A DNA stretch of 64,000 nt from Ophioderma brevispina (taxonomy: Eukaryota; Echinodermata; Ophiuroidea; Amphilepidida; Ophiodermatidae): contig JAMKCH010002883.1 of the NCBI GenBank assembly GCA_023653785.1, positions 87,501 to 151,500 of the forward strand, written 5' to 3'. Below, one piece after another: positions 10,770 through 21,579 of this stretch. The notes under the pieces were generated by a model, which made no database searches, was not told the origin of the DNA, and was given only the letters and a program-made list of their open reading frames with translations. The stretch's first letter is position 1; every line of letters starts with the position of its first letter. The translations under genes and the position numbers were made by a program.

Positions 10770-13380
10770 ACTCCAGTGGCACTACCCGAACACTACCGTA
10801 GTAATGCCTTTGTCGTACGCGATTGTAAAAGCACAAGAAAGAAAATTGTGGACTAGCCCTTTATTAAGTATGACCTCTTATTTCTTGTAATACTAGACCG
10901 ATGACCTCTAATTAATTATTGTGCTCTAAAAAAAGAAATACGTACTATCAATCAAAATGACAAAGTCCAGATATTTCTATTAAGAGATCGCGTGGAAAAA
11001 ATCGATCTCTTTCATAAGCTTAAAGGATAATGAAGGGTCAATTGAATTAAAGCCTGAAGCAATTGACACGATAATCGATGCTTAACGCAGACGCTAACGA
11101 TGAGCTATTCAACGTCAGAATTTGTTATCCCCTTTTTACTTCTTCTTTGTATTATAATTTATAGTCAGGTAGAAATTTAGGCACACAGCCTGAAGGAGTG
11201 GGAAATGGAGTATAGACTTATTCTATTGATAGATTTTAGTTCATTAGGACCTAAGCCAATAATTTTTGGGAGGGTGGCCAAAATTTGTTACAGTGCCATT
11301 TTCAAAATCCATTGGCTGCCACCCCATGTCCAAAATCCACTAATAATCCCTTAGTAAGTATTTCAGATAGAGTACAAATATTTCTCGGTACTCTTCCGTT
11401 TTTAAGCACGAAAAGTGTGTAATCCGTCAATTTATTTATAATCCTTACCAGTTGCCACAAAAATCAATATGGCTGCTCAAAGTCCAAATATTCTCTCGGA
11501 ATCATTAAAAATGATCTTAACACTTCCATTATACCTATTTACGCTACTTGATAACATGCTGAACACCTAAAATATTGTTCTGCAGGGTTCAAAATCTGTT
11601 ACAATGATCACACTCTGCAAAGTCTACTTAACACCTCTAGAATGCATTTCCAACGCATCCGGCAAGCGTTCTGCACATATTGCAGTTTAGAGGTTAATTC
11701 CAGTAGTGTATATATGCATGCTTAGGCGTTACATTTATGAGAGAGATAAATGGATTTTATCACTATAAACCCTATTTGGCATTTCTCTGTAATGGGCATT
11801 GTCAAAATTCAAGATGGCACCAAACGCGCCTTAAAAATCGTAAAACCTACATTATAGGTGTATTATATGTAGTTACATCAACTAATTATTATATAAAGGT
11901 GTAAATTAAGGTAGGGGATAAGATATTTGACATTTGACATTCTTATCTGGCCATTTCGTTTCTTAAACATGCAAAAATGTAAGATGGGGGGCCAATGTGG
12001 CTGCCTTTTTACCTTCTTTAAAATAATAAATTACGATAGATCTGTATTGTATTTAGGTAAAACACCCAACGATTATTAAAGTTTAAATTAAAGTATGAGA
12101 TGTAGTCTTTGAGCATTCATAATCGTATCTGGTATATTGTTTTGTATTCATTTTTTTTTTTTTATCATACTTAAAATTCAAAATGACGGACAATATTATG
12201 ACTACTATGACATTTCGTAGGTTTAGGTTTAAAGATTTTAAAAGGCAGCCAATATGGCTCCCATTTGATTGGTAAGTTGTAACACACTGAAATGTCGAAT
12301 ATGAGTTCCTACTGGGTTATAGAGCGCATAATTACCGCCTCAATCACAAAATTGAGAGTTATGGTCACTTTGAATGTTTCAGGGCAATATGGGGTTTTTA
12401 GGGTGGCCATAGTGGATTTGATGGTAATGTTGTGATCAAAGCACGTCAATAACCGGTCAACAAAGATTCATATTGCTTTAAAAAACCTGGATCTAGGCTA
12501 TATTATGGCCCCCCCATTTGAAGGAATTTGAGAGTGATAGCGGCCCATTTATGTGGATTTCTAGAAAATGCCAGCACGAAAAATTTGCACACCCTCCAGA
12601 AAATTATTAGCTTAGGTAATCATGAAAAAAATCAATCAAAGAAAAAAGGTCTGTACTCCATTTCCACACTGTGCCCACATTTCCTCCGACGATGTACACC
12701 ACAAAGTTTGAAAAGTCTTTTTGTTAGACAATATTTAATTGTTCATTAATTTATTTATTACATGGATGAATAAAAACCTCAAAGGTTAAAGCAAACGGGA
12801 CAAACCCATGAACTACTTTATTAAGGGTATATCTTGAGACACATCATTGTATTCCGTGAGCATGCAGTTTTTTTCCTTTGAACTTAAGTATTTTTGGTCT
12901 TTGTACTGATAGGCTATAGTCTTTAACAGGCGGTAAGCATAGAGAATAATTATTAACTGCTATCATCTGATACAAAGCACTGAATAACAATTAATAAATT
13001 AGGAATTTTACTACCACCATAAATCAAACCTGACGTTTGACGGTTTTAATGATTTCAATTTACAACAAGAATGTCATTTAATGTATGTAATCTCTGTCGG
13101 CGTCAATGCATACATGTATAAGTCATTTTATTACATAAAGACGTAGTAGACTTATGCACTCAGATTTAAGACATTGGTAAGCATTTCAAATATGCGCTTC
13201 TTTTCGAACTGGCGCTCAGGTCTGTTAAGTTCCCACATACAAGTGAAGATTGTACTAGGGTTGTACTACTTGTGCAGGTATCCAGACGTATTGTTAAGTA
13301 GGTAACCCAAAGTTTGACTTCACTTCGTCAAAATTTCCTAGCTTTGTGTGTTTATCATAGGTACCTCAGTCCTCGCTTGA
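10770..13380. other. No supported gene
   Basis: About 2.6 kb of AT-rich DNA. Between 11.3 and 12.5 kb, ATGGC/CCAAT-like phrases recur (CAAGATGGCACC, CCAATATGGCTCCC, GCCAATGTGGCTGCC), which hints at an old degenerate repeat, but no boundaries can be drawn. No coding frame of note. Confidence 0.4.
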
Positions 13381-13395
13381 TGTGGGAACAAAAAC

Positions 13396-13500
13396 TCTCT
13401 TCTCCTCTCCTCTCCCTCTCTCTCTCTCTCTCTATATCTATATATATATATATATATATACTATATATATATATTAAATATATTATTATCATATATAGAT
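13396..13500 (+). repeat. Compound (CT)n/(TA)n microsatellite
   Basis: A TCTCC/CT-rich run passes into (CT)n at about 13415-13431 and then into an interrupted (TA)n tract to about 13500. The low-complexity frame across it is not a gene. Confidence 0.9.
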
Positions 13501-13509
13501 ATTTCTCGA

Positions 13510-14905
13510 TGTTATATAATGATTTCTAAGAGGTTTTGCATGTACACGTTAACGCTTTGAAGTATCAGCTTTTGCCGTAATAGTATGGGTGAAATCCCTA
13601 ATAATAAGATGGTCCTGACGTCGTGTTGGTTAAAGGCGATTTATTGGTAACACTCTGTCTGATTGTCTGCCGTACGCTCTACTCGCGGGAGGAAGCGGGC
13701 ATATATTTTTTTCCAATTATTATTGCCATGGCCACTCCGGATTACTCGATAACCCGTTTTATGCTGTAAGTGTGAGATCTGTTAATAAGGGTTGGCGTTA
13801 TTCATCTACAGTTATACACTTTTAGGTGAATACTAGGAATTAAACACAACGGGATCGTAAAATCAATAATAATTGTGATTTTGATTCTACTGGACAGCTT
13901 TCTTAATCGGAATTTTTTTAAAAGAACACATTAGTTTTGAAATAATAAAATTTTGCTTAACTCGTGTAATGAAGTGGATGAAAGGAACATTTTAATTAAC
14001 TGTACAAAAGATAAACCACCAACAAAGAACAAAATCAATGCAAAGAGGCACTTAAATGTCAACGAGTACGATTGAGAAAAAAAATACCGTACGCTTGTTG
14101 TAAGGAACTCCAAACTATCTGAAAAAAATCGAGCCGCTTTGTCTATCTTAATTATGAATAATCTAAAGCTACGATCGGTTATGCTTGGGATTCCAGTTAC
14201 GAATAAAAAAGCTGTTAATTTATTCGTTATTCTTTGGTGTGTTACAAGTATAATGAAACATTAATAAACGCGGTGGGAAAAATGATTTTATTAAATAATA
14301 ATTTTCAAACATACATGACAGTTGGGGAGATTCATCTACATACTTTTCTTCAACATATTGCATCACATGCTTACGGTGGCTAGGTGTGATTAAGGCCCAG
14401 CATAAGCCGTAAGTCTTAAAGGTAGCCATATGCATCTCTACCTTCATTCGTGATTTTGCTTTATTTTCTAGTAAAGTCTAAAAACTATTTCTTTTTTGGA
14501 GGGGGGTGCCACAATTTTGTTTTCTGCGTTAGGTCCGAAAACAACTCAATGTTTGAAAAAGTGGATATGTTTGTAAAATTGGATGCCACAATAGGCCAGA
14601 AATTGAGCACAAATATGCTTCAAATGGTCAAAGATTCTTGAGTTTGTGCTCAATATGTAAATAAAATGACAAGAAAACAAATTAAACAAGTCAGATTGAT
14701 CAACACAAAAAGGGGTTGGGACATTTTGGTTTGTTTAATCGGGCCAAGTCAAACATTTTGTTGAGAATGATCTTGTAAAAATGAAAACCAAGCTTCCAAC
14801 ATATCCGGCCGGAAATCGAAATACATCGAAAGTGATGCAAGATTACCAACGTATGACTTTTGAATTTCCATTTGAATTGAAATCTAAAAAACGTATCAAA
14901 CCTTC
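13510..14905. other. No supported feature
   Basis: AT-rich DNA with several short minus-strand frames of 60-75 codons and no recognisable motif. Confidence 0.4.
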
Positions 14906-14910
14906 CCTAT

Positions 14911-14933
14911 GGGGGGGGGGGGGGGGGGGGGGG
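14911..14933 (+). repeat. G23 homopolymer
   Basis: Twenty-three consecutive G, by far the longest G run in the window. It is intrinsically able to form intramolecular G-quadruplexes. The length is likely unreliable in any sequencing technology. Confidence 0.9.
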
Positions 14934-15467
14934 ACTGTACATCTGTGTAAGGTTGCATGGGATAACTGAATGGGTCCCGGGTCTAAACCGCTCATATAAT
15001 ATTGTATTATTGTAACAGAAACATAAGCCATTATCATATATCAGAGATCGCATTATCACAAAATCACAATCTTTGCACTGGGGTCATCTCTGCTGGTATC
15101 TTTGGCTAGTGCTTACTAAGGAACTATCATGAGTTATGTAAGTATCAAGTATTTAAATACCAAAGTTTTCAACTCGCGTTTCCAAAAAATAAAGGAATGA
15201 TTCAAGATAAATTTAATGAACATAATATTAAAATTTAACCCCCACTGTAAAATTGTGAAATGAATTTACTTTTGCTTACAATAATAAATATTTTATCAAA
15301 GCCTTAATCAGATAGTTTGATTAGCGTTTAGCATTAGCGGACAAAAAACCTGGTGTCACCAAAAAAGATTTCTTCTATTAAGTTCACAAAGAATCCATAA
15401 ATACAAAAATGACACACCTTGTATGCATCTATCCATACGTACATCCAAACGGCGTGACAACTATTGG

Positions 15468-15545
15468 AAAGGTTCCGAATTCATAAGGGTGTCAGATATA
15501 GTAAAGTGTCTCAGATGGGTCAGGTTTTGGAAACTCCCCGCGCGC
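15468..15545 (+). repeat. Partial relative of the 9.3-kb inverted repeat
   Basis: GGTTCCGAATTCATA followed by GTGTCAG and then CAGATGGGTCAGGTT matches, in order, pieces of the two arms at 9297-9395. Diverged and without a perfect hairpin. Confidence 0.45.
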
Positions 15546-15549
15546 ACCC

Positions 15550-17990
15550 CACCATGACCACCACACACACGCAGACATAAACACCCAATGAAGTTCCTTT
15601 CTGTTGGTTGGTTTATGGGATACGTTGAATTGCTATGAGTATTCATTTTTTATTTTATTTGGAATTTTGCTATTTTTTCTTATCTGCTTTCATTTTCGAT
15701 CAGTATTTTATGAAAAAAAACAAAGACAACAAGTAGTCAAAACTATAAATAATATAGATTTGGCCCACTATAAGATTCAGCTGTCCCCACAACAAAAACA
15801 TACTACTCGCACGAAAAACACTATTTCGTGTACAGGGAACACCTGTTCCAAAATAGATGAGGCAATTGGAAGGTTGCCGTTCGAAGAAACACTATGAGAA
15901 TGAGCTTTGTGAATCAAAGACAGATAAATAATGCATTGGTTTGCTACCAAAGTTTGTTGTTGTTTGAGGAATAGAGTAAGTTGGTACACAGCAGAACCGG
16001 ATTTCAATGGGGCCGAAGGGCCTCCCTTTTGATCATGGCTAGCGATTAAAAGCACCAGTGTAGTTGAAAGAATGACTAGGCCATGATACGTACGCGATTT
16101 AACGATCTTTTCGTGCTACAGCGCGGGGGATCCTTACTTCCTTCACTTAAAATTTAAAAATATTATGTACAAACCAGGAAAAGCGGTATCCCCAAATGAA
16201 AAGAGTCACATTATTTAGAAAAATGAAGAAAATGTCAACTCAATTTACTTCCAGAATATTAGTGACCAATATGTACATGTAAACTCAAGCGAAACAATAG
16301 AACGCTATTTTTTGATGATATTCAACAATCAACATAAAAACACTTCAGCTCTTTTCGCAACAGGGTATGCAGGTCCCATTACGCCCACCTGTGAAAAGGA
16401 CTGGGAAGCTATACCAGGGTTATGACTTCCCCTATTGAGCTTAGTATCTGTTCATGACTAAAATGGCAACATACTCACCTAGACTCATAATTTTTTAAAA
16501 ATGAGGTCACTGAATACCATTGCATTTCTTTGGTAAATAATAGAAATAGGGTTTTTAAAGACAATAACTTGCGGATTTAGGTATGCAACAAATTAGGTCA
16601 GTCCTTGCATGGGCTTTCTTCATGAATTTGGTACCTGTGCAGTTCATTTCGCAAAAATTATTAATCATATAGGTCCAAAGTTATGAAACACACAGTAGAA
16701 TTCAAGATTTTTTTATCGTGAACGAGGAAAGAACTCACGCCAATGCACCAAGGAGATAACATTCGAAATCTGCTCAACTGCATGCACAATAACAATGGAC
16801 CATAACAATAACAATGGAAAAGCTTTTCGTGGTTAAAATAATATTGTTTTAATTTTAGTGAAGGAAATAAGTAATCCCCAGGTCTGGAGACCGAATATTT
16901 AATTAAAAGGCCAACATTGTATCATGTACCATAGTCTATACCAATAATCGAAGCTAGTCTAGCTTAGAAAAAAAACCTTGATTCCTCTTCTGTTCTGTAT
17001 CTGCCCCTACCACAAAGTATTTCGAATTGCGATATGTATAAACAATACATTTCGATACTGCAGAACATTGTTGACAACAAGTAGTTTTACCACTTCCATC
17101 CAGCACTACCATAGTAGAAGTACCGATTCTTGTAGTATGTTATCGTCGTTTTGTTTATGCCAAGGTGGCTATTAGGATTATTGATTTATTATTTGTTTGT
17201 AATACCATCAAATATTCAAAAAGTATCTTTCCCCTTTATCAAAGAATGTGCAAGGACATGGGCCACGAGTAGAGACCCTATATTGTGTGACAAACTGTTA
17301 AATGAGTTAGGTAGCCTTCATTTGGTTCTGTAATATTTTAGTACATAAAACATTTATATTGTCGAAAAGTTCAAATTATAGGAAATAAAATGGCACCAAA
17401 TTAATATACAGGGTGTAGCAATTCAATGTTTGTTCCAAGTATTCCACATTCTTAATGTTTTCCCATATAGAAGCCTTCAGTGCACCGGAGTTACAAATTT
17501 CAGAAAAGGCCGAAATATCTCTCAAAAATATATAGTTTCATACGAGTTCAACACCAAGTAATTAGCAGAGTAGCTAGAATATCTTATACCATATCCCTAA
17601 CGTCCTTTAATGCCATTTTGCCACTTTAAAGTGGACCAAAAATCACGACGCGGACCCCTGCCTTGTGCTTTAGGGGGAAATTGCCTCTAGATCTAACAAA
17701 AAAGTAACGCTACCTCTCTTTTGCGGTGATCGTCAGGTTGGTAGTCATTTTCCGGAAATGATGTTAGGGATATACACATACCACTTAAAAATAGCTCATT
17801 GTAATTCGGTCTATACGTTAAAGGCCTTTAAGGTGTGCGGTGTTTTTAACACTGAAATTTAATGGTAAAGTAAGGTATTAGAATTTAACGACACCTCAAC
17901 ACAATTGTGTCAGCATTGTTAATTATAAATTAAACACGTTACAAGACATAAACATAAAATTATAATTAAGATTTCACTTTTGTTAATTCT
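15550..17990. other. No supported gene
   Basis: AT-rich DNA. Two closely spaced ATAACAATGG words (about 16790-16817) resemble Sox-type sites but are common by chance in such DNA. Short frames near 15.6-16.05 and 17.0-17.3 kb carry no recognised motif. Confidence 0.4.
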
Positions 17991-17994
17991 AAAT

Positions 17995-18790
17995 TCAACA
18001 TTTATACACAGTGGTTAAAAGATACAAATCAGCCTCCTTTAAGAAATTTATCACCTGAATAGGCTTTATATCTTGAAATAATGTTTTCATATCTGGGACG
18101 TTATAATATTTCCTGTGTATGAGAGCAAAGTCAAGTATGTTTTACAGTAAGAGCGCAATCACAAGGGATACACCGATGATTTGGCTCACTTCTAAGTTAA
18201 TATCCATGCGTCAAGTAAGACTGGCCAATTTTAGATCGTGCTAAAATAATTCCGTCCCTTCGTCCAATTAAACCTGAACCGCCTGTAGCTCCAACAATTG
18301 GTTGTAAAGCATGCAGCTTATAATTAGGAAATGTATCCCACAGCATTTGCCACTTATTTCCGATGTAGCTATTAACAGAACCTTTGACATCTCTACAAGG
18401 GATCTCAATGTTTGTTATGTTCGTATTGAGGGTTTCTTTCGCCAACACATCAACCCTTTCATTGCCTTGGATACCAATGCGACTTGGACTCCAAGCTAAA
18501 ACAACAGATTTTTGCAGTTGAGATAAATTGAAGTAAACTTCCATCATTTCAGCAACATAAAGATGGCGACACTCTCTGCCTTTCAAGGCCAAAAGATGTG
18601 ATAGTAAATCTGTACACATGATGAAATGGCTTTCATTAGAAGTTTTAGCTAATTGTAAGGCCACCCTAAGTGACTGCAATTCATCAGTGAAAATAGATGC
18701 ATTATCAGGCAATTTGATTTGACGTTGATCACGCTGATTTAAAGGTGCATTTCGTGATTTCAGCACCTTCTGTTTTATTCAGTGATCACT
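17995..18790 (-). pseudogene. 5'-truncated LINE ORF2 relic: RNase H domain and C-terminus
   Basis: The minus-strand frame 18766-18197 encodes a type I RNase H domain of the kind carried by I/R1/Jockey-like non-LTR retrotransposons, where it helps remove the RNA template. Visible core positions are the acidic residue in SIFTDEL (E29), the aspartate in FIMCTDLLS (D53) and the C-terminal WSPSRIGIQGNERVDVLAK, with D106. The histidine expected before IGI is R96. Past the stop after LTHGY the same frame continues as LRSEPNHRCIPCDCALTVKH, a typical LINE zinc-knuckle-like tail. After further stops a shifted frame reads NVPDMKTLFQDIKPIQVINF to a stop at 17997-17995. The reverse transcriptase and endonuclease are absent. 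Stops, frameshift and truncation show it is dead. The homology is judged by motif, not by search. Confidence 0.85.
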
Positions 18791-18799
18791 AGATATTCT

Positions 18800-19485
18800 T
18801 GAGAAAAGCTTATTATCAAAATTTGAATTGATCCCGATCTTGCGGTTTTGTGTTATGAGCAATTGCTCGTTTCCCACGGTCCCATAGGCCACTGTGCTGT
18901 AATTTCTGTCCGTTTACGGACAGAAAATACAAAATTGCAAATTCTTACAGGTACGACCGAATTTGCACGTAAGATTGGGCACACGTGGATTACTAAAGCT
19001 AACGGATCAGACGATATAAAAATCTCAACATTTTTTAGGTAAGTCGGGGGGGGGGCGAAATGCCCTTTAAGCTGCTGCGGCTGCCCTGTCCAAAACCTTG
19101 GACCCGTCCGTATAGATAGCTCAATACTGATGGTATTTATGCCTAGGTTCATCAAATTTATCTTGAAAAATAAGACCATCAGTTGAGCCCTTCTTATAAT
19201 TCTATAATGACATAAAGATAGGTCTATTCAAGTTCAACTTTTGTCCAAGGTGGACTAATGGGAAAAATCAAATTCAGCTTTACGACACACTTGTGAAAGA
19301 TACGAATTCCAAAGGATGGTAGAGCATTATGTTTACTAGTGTATTTATTGGTATATTTAGGCGAAACTATTATGCTCTCATGTGTTGTTATCTTGATTCT
19401 GATCAAGCTTATTCAGATATGACTTACGAGAAGAGCTATAAACTATGCAGCCATAGTCCAATTTTAATCTCACAAGTGATCTATA
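18800..19485. other. No supported feature
   Basis: AT-rich DNA with one short perfect hairpin (TTTCTGTCC / GGACAGAAA, 18902-18926) and a G9 run near 19046. No gene recognised. Confidence 0.4.
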
Positions 19486-19559
19486 AAGGCGAAGCATGCG
19501 TGAGCGATCTGCACCCAGTCCATTTAACCCTAACTGCCTTTGGTTTCTAGCCTCCAGAG

Positions 19560-19690
19560 AGGAAGGGAAGGGGTAAAGGGATAGAAGCTAAAGAAACTTG
19601 GACATCCGTGGCGGGGTTCGAACCCGGGGCCTCCGGCGCACCATTCCATAGAACCAGGCATGGCAGCCACGAAGGGAGTTATATTGGTGT
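19560..19690 (-). mobile_element. Possible tRNA-derived SINE fragment
   Basis: Read on the minus strand, GGTTCGAACCCC (19614-19625) is a perfect B-box-type motif preceded at about 40 bp by a tRNA-like arm (ATGGAATGGTGCGCCGGAGG). The A box is weak and the cloverleaf does not close, so this is not a tRNA gene. It lies beside GGAAGGGAAGGGG-type sequence on the plus strand. Family unknown. Confidence 0.4.
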
Positions 19691-19699
19691 TTGGTGGTG

Positions 19700-20820
19700 T
19701 AAGGGTAAATGAGGGAAATACTTCTTGAAACTCGTTAGAGTGCTTATTATCGCAATTAAAATATCAGGGCAAACACAAATCATTAAAACCGTAATGCTTT
19801 TCAAATGTGATTAAAGTGTTCAATATCGGGTCTCATGAAAGTTTACATACATTTCTTCAAAGCTTTGAAAGATGTTTAAAAACGCTTTGTCGACCGTTAG
19901 CTGATTTTTTTAATAACATTCTGTCATACGTTTGTCTAAATTATGTTTTTATAATTGCTGGAATCGCCGTATATTTTTAACATTGATCAACTGCTGCTAT
20001 TACTCTCGTCAAATAGACACCAAATTTTGTTATCTCGCCCTCTATTAACATGAGATCATAATCCAGTTTCATTTACCCATTTTTAAAGAAACCGGAGCAA
20101 TATTTAAGATTTAACCTTTCGTGATGACATTTGACGATTTTTGTCTTATATCTCCATAACCATACGTTATAAGTAGTACAAACTATACCTTTTTTTAATC
20201 CTTGTGACAAGACGAACACTTTGGTTACCTTTTTACAGAAATCTAAGCATTTTTAATTTTTGACCCCTGTATTATGAATTTTCTCCCTCCTGGAATCCGC
20301 CCACACTTTCAGAGGGGCACCCCCGCAAAATGTGTTCATTAACCTTCATAGAAGACAAATTCACTGAGAAAACGATGCTCTGCTCTCCACGGTCACGGAA
20401 TTGATCCAAATGACCCAACCCATTTTTCTCTCGTTTCTTGTGCAGTATACATTCACCCGTTTAATTTACATACTTTACATTGTACCGTGTCCGCATATTT
20501 TCCCACCTCGTTAACTTAATGGCTCGTTAAACTGATCAACTTTATTGGATTTTTAAAATGGCATTATGCAAAGCAGAACAAGAACAATGAGAACAAGAGG
20601 GCAAAGTCTGTTCACAACCCTCCCCCCCCCCCGGGGGTACTCCAGTGGATCATTTTTTCATGATGAATCCTTAGACATGGTTGTTTTTTTTCATGAGAAT
20701 CCTTAAACATGGGTCCCATTTCATTTAGACAAGGCGGTTCTCGAACAAACAGCACACTCAGAGTGCAACTGTGGGAGTCCAGGGTGTCCCCCAAAAGTTG
20801 TGCAAGCAGATAAACTCCAA
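19700..20820. other. No supported feature
   Basis: AT-rich DNA with one C-run/G-run junction (about 20621-20637). No gene, RNA or terminal repeat seen. Confidence 0.4.
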
Positions 20821-20823
20821 TTT

Positions 20824-21208
20824 CTCAACTAGTTTTACTTCCCACTCTTTCATTTGACACCAACCCAGGGGTCACAACATTTTTCATTATGGAGATATTA
20901 ATCATGAGAAGTCCTCAACAAGAGCATAACAAAGATGTTTAGAAGTAGCACCCCCATATTTGCATTTTTATAGTATTCTATACCTCTCACTCTTTCATTT
21001 GGCCCCCACCCTAGGGGTCACAACATTTTCCCTTCAAATTCACGAAGTTCAGGCGAGACAAAAATGGGTATATATTCGAAGCCAAATTCATAGAAATATG
21101 AAAATGGGTATATATTTGAAGCCAAATTCATAGAAATATGAAAATATGGGTATATATTTGAAGCCAAATTCATAGAAATATGTAACCTTTTCCATCAAAT
21201 GACCTTTA
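20824..21208 (+). repeat. Direct duplication I, unit 1 (385 bp)
   Basis: Starts CTCAACTAGTTTTACTTCCC and ends CAAATGACCTTTA. Contains three tandem copies of a 40-42 bp unit (ATGGGTATATATT ... CATAGAAATATG) at about 21063-21182. A near-identical unit follows after a pure T20 run. Confidence 0.95.
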
Positions 21209-21228
21209 TTTTTTTTTTTTTTTTTTTT
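21209..21228 (+). other. T20 joint of duplication I
   Basis: Exactly 20 T separate the end of unit 1 from the first base of unit 2. Two other joints in the window have the same length (30975-30994 and 33561-33580) and a fourth has 22 (26248-26269). This suggests a filled gap or other technical filler, not native sequence. Confidence 0.85.
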
Positions 21229-21573
21229 CTCAACTAGTTTTACTTCCCACTCTTTCATTTGACACCAACCCAGGGGTCACAACATTTTTCATTATGGAGA
21301 TATTAATCATGAGAAGTCCTCAACAAGAGCATAACAAAGATGTTTAGAAGTAGCACCCCCATATTTGCATTTTTATAGTATTCTATACCTCTCACTCTTT
21401 CATTTGGCCCCCACCCTAGGGGTCACAACATTTTCCCTTCAAATTCACGAAGTTCAGGCGAGACAAAAATGGGTATATATTCGAAGCCAAATTCATAGAA
21501 ATATGAAAATATGGGTATATATTTGAAGCCAAATTCATAGAAATATGTAACCTTTTCCATCAAATGACCTTTA
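21229..21573 (+). repeat. Direct duplication I, unit 2 (345 bp)
   Basis: Same sequence as unit 1 except that it has two, not three, of the 40-bp internal repeats. After the shared end CAAATGACCTTTA it continues into unique sequence (GAAATGGGG). Copy-number difference in a short tandem repeat with otherwise near identity is what two alleles typically show. Confidence 0.95.
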
Positions 21574-21579
21574 GAAATG

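Noticed and set aside
16790..16817. Paired Sox-type ATAACAATGG sites
   Set aside because: The words are part of a simple ACAATAACAATGG repeat and are common by chance in AT-rich DNA.
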